A DNA stretch of 64,000 nucleotides from Bacteroidota bacterium (GCA_023381535.1 JAMCSN010000277.1:52332-116331); one strand, 5' to 3'. Positions 50,688 to 60,302 are shown, counted from the first letter of the stretch. The notes: generated by a model not told the origin, from the letters alone. Translations and numbers: made by a program.

Positions 50688-53600
50688 ATGTGGCTAACCA
50701 GACTTGCTCTAAAATACCCCATCACAACATTGATGGCAGCGATTGCAATTTTTGTTTTAGGATTCGTATCGTTTGTTCAACTGCCGATCGATATGCTTCC
50801 GAATATTCAGATCCCTGTTGTAAGTGTAATAACATTCAACAGCGGCGCCGGTCCATCTGATATGGAGCAGACGGTTACCGTCCCGATTGAACGCGCGGTA
50901 AGTTCCACGAACAATGTCAATTATGTTCAATCCACAACACGCGAAGGCATGTCGCAAGTGCGAGTTAATTTTAACTGGGACGCAAGCACTGATATCGGAT
51001 TGATCGACGTAATCCAAAAAGTAAATAGAGTTTTGAATTTGCTTCCAACTGCTGCGTCTCAACCGCTGGTTTTAAGATTTGACATAACCAATATTCCTGT
51101 TTGTACGGTTGCTCTCAGCGGCGACATCGATGAACGCGCGTTGTACGACATTGCTTACAATGTTATCGAACCACAGTTAGAACATTTGCCTGGCGTTGCG
51201 TTTGCTCAAGTTACCGGCGGAAAAATTCGCGAGATACATATTAAGGTTGATCGCAACAGGCTGGACGCGCTCAACTTGTCGCTTCAGCAAGTTACGCAAG
51301 CTGTGGCTTCATCAAACTTAATTGTTCCTTCCGGTGATCTTAAATCCGGCGTGTTCGATTACTCGCTTAAAACAGAAAGCCAGTTCAATGTTGTTGAACC
51401 GATGGGCAACATCGTAATCAAAAACGTAAACGGTGTTCCAATCCGTGTGCGTGATGTTGCGTTTGTCGAAGATTCGTATCAAGAACAAACTGAAGTTATT
51501 CGACATAACGGAAGACCCGGCGTAATTCTGAGAGTGCAAAAAACTTCAGGGGCAAATACAGTACAAGTTGTGAACGCAGTTGTAAAAGCATTGACAACAT
51601 TGAAAGATGTTCCGCCTTCGGTGAAAGCTTCGCTTGGTCTGGATCAAAGTTTATACATTCGTCAGTCGATCAGCGGATTATCGCAAGAAGCGGTATTGGG
51701 CGCATTGCTGGCAACACTGATCATTCTTCTTTTCTTGCGCAATGCCAGAAGCGCTTTAATTATTTTTCTTGCTATCCCACTTTCAATTCTTGCAACATTT
51801 ATATTTTTCAGATTCAGCGGAACAACTCTTAACATTATGACATTCGGCGGTTTGGCGCTTGGCATCGGAAGGCTGGTTGACGATTCTATCGTTGAGTTGG
51901 AAGCAATCTCGCGGCATTACGGAACTATGCAGAGCGATAAGAAACCGAAAATGCAAGCAACGTTGGATGCCGCACTTGAAGTCGCTTCGCCGATTTTTAT
52001 TTCTACACTAACCACGGTAATTGTATTTCTACCGGTAATTTTCTTAACAGGAATTGCAAAGCTTCTATTTCTTCCGTTGGTAATTACAATTACGGTTGCA
52101 TTGTTTTCCTCATTCTTTGTCTCACGAACCGTAACACCGTTGATGTGCTATAAATATTTGAAAGCGGAGAGGGAATTCGATCCTAATTCTAAGAAGTTTG
52201 CCGACCGTGCCCAAAATTTCGCAAAAAATCTTTTAGATCGAATCGATTCTTACTATCAAAACACTTTAACGAAAGCATTGAAGAGAAGAAAGTTGGTAAT
52301 ACTCGGTGTAATCGGTTTCTCAGTACTTTCATTCATGCTGTTCAAATTTATCGGAACAGAATTTTTCCCTGATGCTGATGAGAGTCAATTTTCAATCAAC
52401 TTGCGATTACCGGTAGGAACCAGAATCGAGGAAACGGAAAAATTTGTTGAGCGCATCGAAAAAATGATTCGTTCCAACGTACCGGAGGCACAGACAATCA
52501 TTTCCGATATCGGCGTGCCGAATGCGCGAAGCGGAAATTTATTCGGCGGAAATTCCGGCGGGCATTCTGCTAATATCAGCGTAGCGTTAACCGCCCCGGA
52601 AGAGAGAGACAGAAATGTGTTCGATATCATAAAAATTTTAAGACCGAAATTGATAAACCTTCCCGGTGCACAAATATTTATCAACAGCGGCGGCTTTTTG
52701 AAATTTCTTCTCAACTTCGGTTCGTCTGCACCGATTGATGTTATTATAAGCGGACAAGATTTTGATACGGCGAACAAACTTTCTCAACAAATTTATGACG
52801 TAGTCAAATCTACCAAAGGGGCTACCGATGCACAGATTTCCCGCGAGCTTAATTTGCCTGAATTGCACATTGCAATCGATAGAGAAAAAGCCGGCGCACT
52901 TGGTGTTAATGTTCAGCAAATTTCCAACACGATTACAACTGCAATCAGCGGAACCGTTGCATCTATTTTTACAGATCCGCAAAGCGGAAATCAATACAAC
53001 ATTTTGGTGAGACTGACCGAGGATTATAGAAATAAAATAGATGATATTAAAAACTTGAGCGTGCAAAGTTCGCAAGGACAAATGATTAAACTTTCCAACC
53101 TTGTTAATGTTAGTCTTGTGAAAGCGCCGATACAAATTGACAGACGCTACCAGGAAAGAATTGTAGAAGTAACTGCGAACGTTGAGGGGAGAGACTTGGG
53201 CAGCGTATCAAAAGAAATTGGCGAGAAGCTGGCGAATATTCAAGTTCCTTCCGGCTTTCAAGTTCAGCTTAGCGGAAACGTTGAGCAGCAGCAGAAAACT
53301 TTTGGCGATCTCGGACTCGCGTTGATACTCGCAATCATTTTGGTTTACATGGTAATGGCGTCACAGTTTCAGTCGCTGGTCGATCCGTTCATAATCATGT
53401 TTACCGTACCGTTGGGAATGGTTGGTGTTGCCTGGGCTTTATTCTTAACCGGCACAACTCTTTCGGTTACATCGTTCGAAGGAGTGATAGTAATGATTGG
53501 AATTGTTGTATCGAACGGAATCTTGCTTGTTGACTACACAAACAAATTGAGAAAACGGGGTATCGAACTTCATGAAGCAGTTGTAAGCGCCGGCAGAATA

Positions 53601-53822
53601 AGATTGCGCCCGATATTGATGACAACGTTAGCAACGGTTTTAGGATTGATTCCGCTTGCGCTCGGTGTCGGCGGCGAGAAATCTCAAGCGCCGTTAGCAA
53701 TTGCCGTCATTGGAGGATTAACCGTTTCGACTTTCTTGACGTTGTTGTTTGTCCCAACACTTTACACATTGTTTGAAGAAAAATTTAGAGCAAAAATTGT
53801 TGATGAAAATGAAAGCATTTAA
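50688..53822 (+). CDS. RND family efflux pump, inner-membrane transporter
   Basis: 1,044-aa proton-driven exporter of the HAE1/AcrB type with 12 membrane helices and two large periplasmic loops. The N-terminal 'RLALKYPITTLMAAIAIFVLG' helix and 'PIDMLPNIQIPVVSVITFNS' are typical, as is 'GGLALGIGRLVDDSIVELEA', helix 4 with its paired Asp. 'LAIILVYMVMASQFQSLVDP' and 'GVIVMIGIVVSNGILLVDY' mark the second half. Drugs, lipophilic compounds or envelope components are possible substrates; specificity cannot be told. The 3' end overlaps the channel gene by 20 bases. Confidence 0.95.
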   Translation: MWLTRLALKYPITTLMAAIAIFVLGFVSFVQLPIDMLPNIQIPVVSVITFNSGAGPSDMEQTVTVPIERAVSSTNNVNYVQSTTREGMSQVRVNFNWDASTDIGLIDVIQKVNRVLNLLPTAASQPLVLRFDITNIPVCTVALSGDIDERALYDIAYNVIEPQLEHLPGVAFAQVTGGKIREIHIKVDRNRLDALNLSLQQVTQAVASSNLIVPSGDLKSGVFDYSLKTESQFNVVEPMGNIVIKNVNGVPIRVRDVAFVEDSYQEQTEVIRHNGRPGVILRVQKTSGANTVQVVNAVVKALTTLKDVPPSVKASLGLDQSLYIRQSISGLSQEAVLGALLATLIILLFLRNARSALIIFLAIPLSILATFIFFRFSGTTLNIMTFGGLALGIGRLVDDSIVELEAISRHYGTMQSDKKPKMQATLDAALEVASPIFISTLTTVIVFLPVIFLTGIAKLLFLPLVITITVALFSSFFVSRTVTPLMCYKYLKAEREFDPNSKKFADRAQNFAKNLLDRIDSYYQNTLTKALKRRKLVILGVIGFSVLSFMLFKFIGTEFFPDADESQFSINLRLPVGTRIEETEKFVERIEKMIRSNVPEAQTIISDIGVPNARSGNLFGGNSGGHSANISVALTAPEERDRNVFDIIKILRPKLINLPGAQIFINSGGFLKFLLNFGSSAPIDVIISGQDFDTANKLSQQIYDVVKSTKGATDAQISRELNLPELHIAIDREKAGALGVNVQQISNTITTAISGTVASIFTDPQSGNQYNILVRLTEDYRNKIDDIKNLSVQSSQGQMIKLSNLVNVSLVKAPIQIDRRYQERIVEVTANVEGRDLGSVSKEIGEKLANIQVPSGFQVQLSGNVEQQQKTFGDLGLALILAIILVYMVMASQFQSLVDPFIIMFTVPLGMVGVAWALFLTGTTLSVTSFEGVIVMIGIVVSNGILLVDYTNKLRKRGIELHEAVVSAGRIRLRPILMTTLATVLGLIPLALGVGGEKSQAPLAIAVIGGLTVSTFLTLLFVPTLYTLFEEKFRAKIVDENESI

Positions 53823-55098
53823 CCCTGTTCGTTTGATTTTATTTTTTGCAGCTGTGCTGTTTCTCGGCGGTTCAGCTTTTGCACAGCAAGACACACTCAC
53901 AATTGAAAAATGTATTGATATTGCACTGAAGAATAATCCTCAACTTCGAATTGCTGAAAACAGTTACGAATTGTCGTCGTCGAATCTGACTGGTGTGCGT
54001 TCGGTACTATTCCCGCAGATTTCGTTGCAGTCGAATTATGCTAAAAACGGCGGAACGTTTTTCTTCGGTCCTACCGCCAGACCGGCAGATTACGAAAACT
54101 ATGCAGTTGGATTCCAAGCACAACAATTAGTATTTGACTTTGGAAAAACGTTTTCACGCGTCTCGGCTACCGCAGATTTGAAAGATGCGTCGCTACAAGA
54201 TTTAATTTCTGCAAAACAAAATTTGATTCTCAGTACTTACCTCGCATACTTTTCATATTTGCAGGCGGAAAGAATTCAGAAAGTTAATCTGGAATCTCTT
54301 CTGCAGGCAAAAGAACATTTAGATCAAGCGGAAAAATTTTATGAGGTCGGAAAGAAACCGCAATTCGATGTGCTGAAAGCGAAGACAGACGAAGCGAACG
54401 CGAAAGTAAATCTGATAACCTCGCAGAACAATCTTATCATCAGCAAACTTCAGCTTGAGAACGTTCTCAATACAAAATTAGGCGATAATTTTCAATTGAG
54501 AGATAACCTCGAACTGAGTAAAGACACAGTGAGTTTAGATAACGCTCTGAAAATTTCTTACTTAAATCGTCCCGAGTTGATCGGCAGCAAATACCGGGTT
54601 GAAGCGAACAAATCTTTTGTTACTGCGGTATGGACCGCGAATTTGCCGACAATAAGCGCAACGGGCGGATACACATGGCGCGGATACGCACTGAATCAGA
54701 ATTTTCTGAATTCTTGGAATGTTGGTTTGAGTTTTTCTCTGCCGCTCTTTCAAGGTTTTGCTTTGGATGCCGGAATCGATCAAGCAAAAGCAAACTTGAA
54801 TATTGCCGAAGCGCAATATGACTATTCACTTCAAACCGTAAATCTTGATGTTCAGCAGCAATATGCAAGCGTTAAGTTGGCATTGGCAAAGATCGATGCA
54901 ACAAAATCTCTTGTTCAACAAGCCGAAGAGGCATTCAAACTTGCCGAAGCGAGATATAAAGAAGAAGTTGGAAGCCCGATTGAAATTACCGATGCCAGAG
55001 TTACGCTGCTGAATGCGCAAACAATTTATATTCAATCGCTGTATGATTACCAGGTTGCTAACGTTCGTTTGCAGAAAGCCATGGGTATTCTTAAATAA
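53803..55098 (+). CDS. TolC-family outer-membrane channel protein
   Basis: About 431-aa outer-membrane efflux protein completing the tripartite pump. I chose ATG 53803, which gives a proper signal peptide (basic start, hydrophobic core, cleavage near 'GSAFAQQ'). An earlier in-frame start would place 18 extra residues before it. Two OEP repeats are visible: 'ALKNNPQLRIAENSYELSSS' and 'SVRLPL-like' barrel parts in the first half, then 'QAEEAFKLAEARYKEEVGSP' and 'ARVTLLNAQTIYIQSLYDYQ' in the second. It overlaps the pump gene and ends the operon. Confidence 0.9.
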   Translation: MKMKAFNPVRLILFFAAVLFLGGSAFAQQDTLTIEKCIDIALKNNPQLRIAENSYELSSSNLTGVRSVLFPQISLQSNYAKNGGTFFFGPTARPADYENYAVGFQAQQLVFDFGKTFSRVSATADLKDASLQDLISAKQNLILSTYLAYFSYLQAERIQKVNLESLLQAKEHLDQAEKFYEVGKKPQFDVLKAKTDEANAKVNLITSQNNLIISKLQLENVLNTKLGDNFQLRDNLELSKDTVSLDNALKISYLNRPELIGSKYRVEANKSFVTAVWTANLPTISATGGYTWRGYALNQNFLNSWNVGLSFSLPLFQGFALDAGIDQAKANLNIAEAQYDYSLQTVNLDVQQQYASVKLALAKIDATKSLVQQAEEAFKLAEARYKEEVGSPIEITDARVTLLNAQTIYIQSLYDYQVANVRLQKAMGILK

Positions 55099-55139
55099 GA
55101 ATTACACGCGGCTTGTGATTGGATTCAAATCCCCAGATT

Positions 55140-56528
55140 TTAGTTTCCGGAACGTTTGCTCAACTCAACTCGATTCAAGCCATTCAACGCAGCAACTCGA
55201 TACGCTTCAGCCATTGTAGGATAATTAAAAGTGCTGTTAATGAAATACATAAGCGTATTTCCTTCGCCTTCTTGCGACATGATTGCTTGACCGATGTGAA
55301 TTATTTCCGAGGCTTCGTAGCCGAAACAGTGTATGCCTAAAATTTTCAAACTATCTCTATGAAATAGAATTTTCAGCATGCCGACGGTTCTTCCGGTTAT
55401 CTGCGCCCTTGCAAGATGCCTGAAAAACGAATGACCGACTTCGTACGGAATTTTTTGTTCGGTTAATTCGCGTTCATTCAACCCGATAGAACTAATTTCC
55501 GGTATAGTATAAATTCCGGTTGGTATATCTTCGATCTTGAGAGTGTTGACTTCACCGGCAACGTAATGACGCGCTGCAAATCTGCCTTGATCATAAGCTG
55601 CGCTTGCAAGACTTGGATAACCAATCACGTCACCAACGGCATAAATGTGGGGAACACTCGATTGATAAAATTGATTAACCGGTATCGATCCTCTTTCGTC
55701 TGTTTTGATTCCTAATTCTTCAAGTCCCATGTTATGTGTGTTTCCGGTTCTCCCTTGCGCCCACAATAAATAATCACTTCTGATTTCTTTGTTCGATTTC
55801 AGATAGATAGTTACGCCGCAATCATCGGCAACAACTTTTTCATATTCTTCGCCGTGTCTGATCAACACACCGTTTTCGCGAAGATGGTATGCAAGCGCAT
55901 CAATTATTTCGTCATCCAAAAAAGCAAGAAGCTGGTTGCGGGTATTTATCAAGTTCACTTTAACATTCAAACCTCTAAAGATGGAAGCGTATTCGCAGCC
56001 AATCACACCGGCTCCGTAAATCGTAAGCGTTCTGGGATTATCGGTAATCTTCAGAAGCTTATCGCTGTTAACAATTCGCGGATGTGAAAAATCAACATCA
56101 GGCGGATGATATGGGCGTGAGCCGGTTGCAATAAAAAATGCATCTGCCTCATAAGTCTTTTGCAATCCGGTTGGTTCGGTAACTTCAATTGTATGTGTGT
56201 CGAGAAATTTTGCGCGTCCTACTAAAAGATCAACAAAATTTCTTGTGTAAAACCCGTGTCGGAGTTCAACTTGGCTTCTAATAACCGATTCGGTTTGTTT
56301 CAAAAGCGCTTGATAATTAGCTCCCTCCAGACGATTGTGATCGTACAAAATTTGGCTGGCGTGCCTCAATGATTTACTGGGAATAGTTCCTTTGTGAGTG
56401 TTGCTGCCTCCTACGAGCGAGAACTCTTCGCAGACTGCAACGTGCTTCCCGTCTTTAGTGCAAGTCATAGCAGCGCCTTCGCCGCCGGGTCCGCTGCCAA
56501 TTACAATTACATCGTACTTTGTCGCCAT
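55140..56528 (-). CDS. sthA: Soluble pyridine nucleotide transhydrogenase-like flavoprotein
   Basis: 462-aa FAD enzyme of the dihydrolipoamide dehydrogenase fold that moves hydride between NADPH and NAD+. The FAD motif is [13 protein letters not shown] near residue 8, and the NAD(P) motif is [13 protein letters not shown] near residue 175. '[16 protein letters not shown]' is the second FAD contact. The redox-active CxxxxC of disulfide reductases is replaced in '[19 protein letters not shown]', as expected for SthA (whose relatives keep THxGTIPSK). ATG 56528 with AAGGA 7-8 bases upstream is preferred over the adjacent TTG. It is convergent with the efflux operon. Confidence 0.9.
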   Translation of the reverse strand: MATKYDVIVIGSGPGGEGAAMTCTKDGKHVAVCEEFSLVGGSNTHKGTIPSKSLRHASQILYDHNRLEGANYQALLKQTESVIRSQVELRHGFYTRNFVDLLVGRAKFLDTHTIEVTEPTGLQKTYEADAFFIATGSRPYHPPDVDFSHPRIVNSDKLLKITDNPRTLTIYGAGVIGCEYASIFRGLNVKVNLINTRNQLLAFLDDEIIDALAYHLRENGVLIRHGEEYEKVVADDCGVTIYLKSNKEIRSDYLLWAQGRTGNTHNMGLEELGIKTDERGSIPVNQFYQSSVPHIYAVGDVIGYPSLASAAYDQGRFAARHYVAGEVNTLKIEDIPTGIYTIPEISSIGLNERELTEQKIPYEVGHSFFRHLARAQITGRTVGMLKILFHRDSLKILGIHCFGYEASEIIHIGQAIMSQEGEGNTLMYFINSTFNYPTMAEAYRVAALNGLNRVELSKRSGN

Positions 56529-56683
56529 CAATTAATCCTTATTGCAATTTATGATTGCTGTTCTTTCAAATACTAACATTCTTAATTTACAAAAAATTCA
56601 TTTTGAATGAACTCATTTTTCGTACAAGAATTGATCGAAGCAGTTCACGTAGGATAATTTATTTAAAACTTCATTCCCATGGC

Positions 56684-56788
56684 TTAAGAGGGTGTGTGAA
56701 AATAGGTCGTCAAGCAAATTTCGGTTTCGTTTTTAAAATGAAATCAAAACATTTTTTCTAAAAAATGAATTATCACACACCCTCTTAA
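56684..56788. mobile_element. MITE-like element, 105 bp, TTAA-flanked
   Basis: Terminal inverted repeats ttaagagggtgtgtgaaaa (56684-56702) and ttatcacacaccctcttaa (56770-56788) match at 17 of 19 positions. The outermost TTAA on both sides may be the target duplication. The core contains a second nearly palindromic AT-rich part (ttttaaaatgaaat...). No coding capacity. The surrounding gap 56529-56997 shows no gene. Confidence 0.7.
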
Positions 56789-56997
56789 CCACAAAGGGAT
56801 TTTGCGCCTGAATTCAGCGCCGCAGTGCTGAAAAACCTACCGGAAATACATTACAAAAAGAACATCTGAGTTATATCAGATTCTTTCTAAACTAGTATCT
56901 CTCCTTTAAATTATTTGTTTGCAATGGTGGTAGAATTTAATTACGAATTGTTAAATTTGTCCCACTAAAAACAAAGTTTAATTATCTAGAGCAATCC

Positions 56998-57708
56998 ATG
57001 GGAAGAATTTTTGAAACACGAAAGCATAAAATGTTTGCGCGTTACGCGCGAATGTCTAAAGCATTCAACAGAGTACGCAAAGAGATTGAGATTGCAGTAA
57101 AATCCGGCGGTCCGGATCCGAAATCAAATTCTAAGTTGAGAATTGCAGTACAGAACGCAAAGAGCGTTAACATGCCCAAGGACAAGGTTGAATCCGCAAT
57201 TAAGAGAGCTTCATCGAAGGATACAGCCGGTTACCAGGAAATTGTTTACGAAGGATACGCGCCTCACGGTGTTGCTGTGATTGTAGAATGTGCAACTGAT
57301 AATCCTACCCGAACCGTTGCAAACGTGCGTCATATTTTTCGCAAGCATGAAGGATCGTTAGGCACGACCGGTTCAATCGCATTTATGTTTGAAAGAAAAG
57401 GATTGTTCAAGGTTCCGAAACCACAAGTAGCTGATTTGGAGAATATGGAACTGGAGTTAATCGATCATGGTTTGGATGATTTTTCGTATGATGATGAATC
57501 CATTTACATCTATGCGCCGTTCCAAGAATATGGAACGATGCAGAAAGCTCTTGAAGAAAGAAATTTGGAAATTGCAGCAACGGAATTACAGTACATACCT
57601 GTGAATAACAAAGAACTTTCCGAAGAACAGCAGAAGGAAGTAAACGAATTGATTGAAGAGTTGGAAGATGACGATGACGTTCAGTCAGTTTATACTAACA
57701 TGCAGTAA
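56998..57708 (+). CDS. YebC/PmpR family protein (TACO1-like)
   Basis: 236-aa member of the YebC/PmpR family, long called a transcriptional regulator and more recently linked to translation of difficult stretches such as polyproline. The N-terminus 'RKHKMFARYARMSKAFNRVR' is the conserved start (usually KWxxIKxxK), followed by 'IAVQNAKSVNMPKDKVESAI' and 'IVYEGYAPHGVAVIVECATD'. 'NVRHIFRKHEGSLGTTGSIA' (usually KxGGxLGxxGSV) and an acidic C-terminus complete it. It is monocistronic with a hairpin after it. Confidence 0.93.
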   Translation: MGRIFETRKHKMFARYARMSKAFNRVRKEIEIAVKSGGPDPKSNSKLRIAVQNAKSVNMPKDKVESAIKRASSKDTAGYQEIVYEGYAPHGVAVIVECATDNPTRTVANVRHIFRKHEGSLGTTGSIAFMFERKGLFKVPKPQVADLENMELELIDHGLDDFSYDDESIYIYAPFQEYGTMQKALEERNLEIAATELQYIPVNNKELSEEQQKEVNELIEELEDDDDVQSVYTNMQ

Positions 57709-57714
57709 ATATTA

Positions 57715-57746
57715 AAGACTCTCCCAATAAGAATGAGGAGAGTCTT
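57715..57746 (+). terminator. Hairpin after yebC (terminator-like, weak T-run)
   Basis: Perfect 10-bp inverted repeat aagactctcc / ggagagtctt with a 12-nt loop, 7 bases after the stop. The T-run is interrupted (cttccca), so intrinsic termination may be inefficient. It could also serve the convergent Rieske/YceI transcript. Confidence 0.55.
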
Positions 57747-57766
57747 CCCATCTCATTTCATAATTA

Positions 57767-58017
57767 CTATATTCTAATGATCAATTGGTTGTTTGCAAAT
57801 TGCGAAGAGTATTTTGCGAGCGGTGAGATAAGATCGATATTAACAGTTAACGTTCCGTTTGCCTCTGTACCGGTTAATCTTGCAAATTTGCCTGAGGGCT
57901 GTTGGGATTTGTAACCGTATCGCAGTTTTCTAGAAATGTACTTAGCGCAGGTGTAACCGCAAGCAAAGCCGTACCCTGAAGAGTTTTTACGAAGAATTTT
58001 CTGCGTGATATTTTCAT
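57767..58017 (-). pseudogene. Tat-exported Rieske-type protein, N-terminal remnant with frameshift
   Basis: From ATG 58017, with GGAG upstream, a twin-arginine signal is encoded ('KISRRKFFVKTLQGTALLAV' followed by a lipobox-like ENC), then TVTNPNSPQ. The frame then ends at a stop. In the neighbouring frame the sequence continues 'SGKFARLTGTEANGTLTVNI' and 'SPLAKYSSQFANNQLIIRI' and stops at 57767. This pattern is the N-terminus of Tat-dependent Rieske 2Fe-2S proteins of Bacteroidota/Ignavibacteria. The whole cluster-binding domain (CxH...CxxH) is missing, so the gene is dead. Confidence 0.65.
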
Positions 58018-58036
58018 TTGGTCTCCGGAAAGAAAA

Positions 58037-58585
58037 TTAGATATTGAATACCTGAGTAAACGTAAATCTCAATTCATCTTTAACGGGGATCATCAACAGC
58101 GATGGTCTTTCAACTTTGAAAGCGGTTAGACTTATAGAAAAATTTCCTTTAACTATTAGTTTACCGTTTGATTCATTGGTTGTTGCAGCAAGAATAATAT
58201 CTTTTGTTATGCCGTGAAAAGTAAGCTTGCCCGCGACTTCAAGATTATTTCCGTTTTGAGTTACAGAGGTACTTGTAAAGTTAGCATCTGGATAAGTTAA
58301 TGCGTCTATCACTTCCATTGCATGAGAATCTCGGTTTGAATTTCCGCTGTTGAAAGTAGTTACATCTACCTGAACCATTACGCTCTTAATTGTTTTAGAA
58401 GATTGATCATACTCTATTATGCATTGCGCATCTTTGCTCGTAGATTCAATCTCATGCAGCGGGTGAGTTAATCGGTAAGTGATTGTTGATTCGCCCTTGT
58501 TTGCTTCAATCTTTTTTGTCTGGGCAAAAATGATTGAACTGCTGATTAGTAATAATGAAATCACAAAATTTATTTTTGATGACAT
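58037..58585 (-). CDS. YceI-family periplasmic lipid-binding-like protein
   Basis: 182-aa secreted protein with a signal peptide (residues 1-21, cleaving near IFAQT) and a single YceI beta-barrel domain. Family marks are 'GESTITYRLTHPLHEIESTS' (usually S.v.f.v.H...g.f), the 'SHAMEVIDALTYPDANFTST' segment (usually RDxHLRSxDFFDxxxYPxxxF) and 'GKLTFHGITKDIILAATT' (GxLTxxGxTxxV). These bind polyisoprenoids and may be part of respiratory or stress functions. Downstream in the same direction, 19 bases away, is the Rieske-type remnant, so the pair was once an operon. Confidence 0.9.
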   Translation of the reverse strand: MSSKINFVISLLLISSSIIFAQTKKIEANKGESTITYRLTHPLHEIESTSKDAQCIIEYDQSSKTIKSVMVQVDVTTFNSGNSNRDSHAMEVIDALTYPDANFTSTSVTQNGNNLEVAGKLTFHGITKDIILAATTNESNGKLIVKGNFSISLTAFKVERPSLLMIPVKDELRFTFTQVFNI

Positions 58586-58911
58586 GATTAACTTCTCCGT
58601 TGAATGTGGCTTCCGGAACGATTTATAAACCGGTTAGTGAATAAACAATAATTCATTTCTTTGGATATAATAAAACGGGTTCAAACTTTGTTGTAGCATT
58701 AATTCAAAACGGGCATGCGTTAGAAATTCTGTGCCGGCGATTGTTACCGTTGCCGGTTTAACATATTGTAAAACTTTGATGGTAGAAATCCGGCAAGCTC
58801 TCTCAATTTTTTATTGATAAAACATATTGTCCCTTTGTTTAGTTCCCATGGTTTTATAAAATCCGGTACAATTTGTAGTACCTCCCGTAATATTTTAAAA
58901 CTGAAAAGTGG

Positions 58912-59031
58912 CGAAAAACATTTGCAGAAAGTATTGCGGTACTCAAACAACAATGTACCATAGCCGCGGAAATTCTTGACATCTCAAGAGTTAACCACAT
59001 CGACAAACTTAAGAAGCACCATTTGTGCTAA
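58912..59031 (+). pseudogene. C-terminal Fis-type helix-turn-helix relic of an NtrC-like regulator
   Basis: Bases from 58912 encode 'EKHLQKVLRYSNNN', and after a frame change the sequence continues 'TIAAEILDISRVNHIDKLKK' and HHLC-stop at 59029. This is the pattern of the Fis-type DNA-binding end of sigma-54 activators (E..hI..vL..t.gN...AA..LgISR.tL..KLk..gl). The AAA+ and receiver parts are absent upstream. The frame change lies at about 58953. Confidence 0.5.
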
Positions 59032-59272
59032 CCTGGGCTGCAAACCGCTCGTGTCTGTGCAATAATAAATTTGGGATATTTGAATTTATTTTTTTATGTT
59101 GAACCAAAAGCAGCGGGGTTTATTACGAAGGGGTTTTATTGTACGCTTCTAGAAAGGGAAGCGGAGTTAAAGAAAGCTAATCTGCACACGCAATTTTGGT
59201 ATGCATTTCTCACTGATTATCTAAGTCTATACGGTTATAAACAATATAAATTCTCGATTAAAGCTTCAAATA

Positions 59273-59324
59273 AGATAAACAACAACCGCCATGAAGTCTG
59301 TTGGGGGTTAATTAATTGTTATAC
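59273..59324. repeat. Repeat ending in GTTATAC before the orphan gene
   Basis: agataaacaacaaccgcc begins a 35-base segment nearly identical to that before the orphan gene at 34089; it is followed by ggttaattaattGTTATAC. The copy at 33971-34066 carries extra GC-rich hairpins in the middle. The ends are mutually complementary in part (ATAAaC...aCC / GGTTaa...GTTAT). The gene start follows 12 bases later. Confidence 0.5.
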
Positions 59325-59336
59325 ATACGGTAAATT

Positions 59337-60302
59337 ATGATTGATGAAAAAGAATACCTAGCTTATCTCAAATACGATGGAAAACTAGTTGAAGAAGGTT
59401 TCCTTGATGCTCGCAAGTCAGCAGAAGCATTATATGGCTTGGATGAGTCTATAAGATATTTTCTTGAAAAAGATTTCCCGGAATTGAAAAGTCTCGAGTA
59501 TGAAATTCCTGTAAGAGTTCAGAAAGGCACTTGGGAAGCCTTAATTCCAAATAATATTGACGAATTTATGATGCATGCGTTGGGCTTATGGATTGCTGGC
59601 AAATATGTTGGTAGTGCACTAAGTCAAATTGCTAAAAATGATTTTGAGAATGTTAGTTTCAAACAAATATTTAAAAGTATTTTTAGTGCAATTACTTGGC
59701 TCATTAAAATCGCAGTTCATCTTAAGTCTATGCGTAAGAAAAAATTGACTAATCTTAAATTTGAAAACAACAATGAACTTGTTGGTATTCCCGATGAAAA
59801 TGGAAATCTTCTTTTCGTCCCAAAGCATTATTTAGAGTTGTATGTTAATTGTCCGGAAAACTTATTTGAAAAAATCACGAGTGTAGTTGAGGATGAAAGA
59901 ACTATGGAAATTGGATTAACCGGTGATGATAATCCAAAAGTTAGAGTTACAAAAAGTGATAAAGCAATATTTGCAAAAAATGAGGAACCTGATGAGATAT
60001 TATTTCCAGAATTGCAGCACAATGAATTTGTTGAATTGGAGGGTTATGTTACTCGTGCTAATGAAACATCGAATTCTATCGGGTTCCTTTATAAAGATCA
60101 TATACTTACTTGCTATCCTATCAAAGGTAATATTGTTGATCATAAAGCCGAAATATTTACGAATAGTAAGCTACGCGGTTATATCGATAGACGAGATAAA
60201 TTTGGAAACATTATTGAAAAACGTCCTAAAGTAAATTTTGTAGAACTTGAGTTGATAAACGATCCAAATAAAGATTCAGAAAATTTATTTAACAAACAAT
60301 AG
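59337..60302 (+). CDS. Orphan protein of unknown function in defence-like island
   Basis: 321-aa protein I cannot name. The N-terminal 'LKYDGKLVEEGFLDARKSAE' followed by ALYGLDESIRYFLEKDF resembles the start of uncharacterised bacterial proteins often found singly in accessory DNA. Residues 82-130 are hydrophobic/amphipathic and could touch the membrane. The C-terminal half (from about 215) looks beta-rich, with 'EFVELEGYVTRANETSNSIG' and a region rich in charged strands. It is AT-rich in composition and stands between palindromic repeats, upstream of a HEPN protein. A defence role is inference from position only. Confidence 0.75.
   Translation: MIDEKEYLAYLKYDGKLVEEGFLDARKSAEALYGLDESIRYFLEKDFPELKSLEYEIPVRVQKGTWEALIPNNIDEFMMHALGLWIAGKYVGSALSQIAKNDFENVSFKQIFKSIFSAITWLIKIAVHLKSMRKKKLTNLKFENNNELVGIPDENGNLLFVPKHYLELYVNCPENLFEKITSVVEDERTMEIGLTGDDNPKVRVTKSDKAIFAKNEEPDEILFPELQHNEFVELEGYVTRANETSNSIGFLYKDHILTCYPIKGNIVDHKAEIFTNSKLRGYIDRRDKFGNIIEKRPKVNFVELELINDPNKDSENLFNKQ

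Larger units (their letters stand above)
58586..59336. other. Long gap with decayed genes before the defence-like island
   Basis: No intact gene that I trust. It contains a Fis-type HTH relic (58912-59031) and, at 59273-59324, a repeat nearly identical over its first 35 bases to 33971-34005. A 69-codon minus-strand frame at 58744-58953 and an 89-codon plus-strand frame at 59071-59340 show no family resemblance; I do not call them. Confidence 0.5.

Noticed and set aside
58744..58953. A 69-codon minus-strand frame
   Set aside because: No similarity recognised, and it overlaps the plus-strand Fis-type relic.
59071..59340. An 89-codon frame before the orphan gene
   Set aside because: No ribosome-binding site, no family resemblance, and its 3' part reads through the repeat at 59273-59324.
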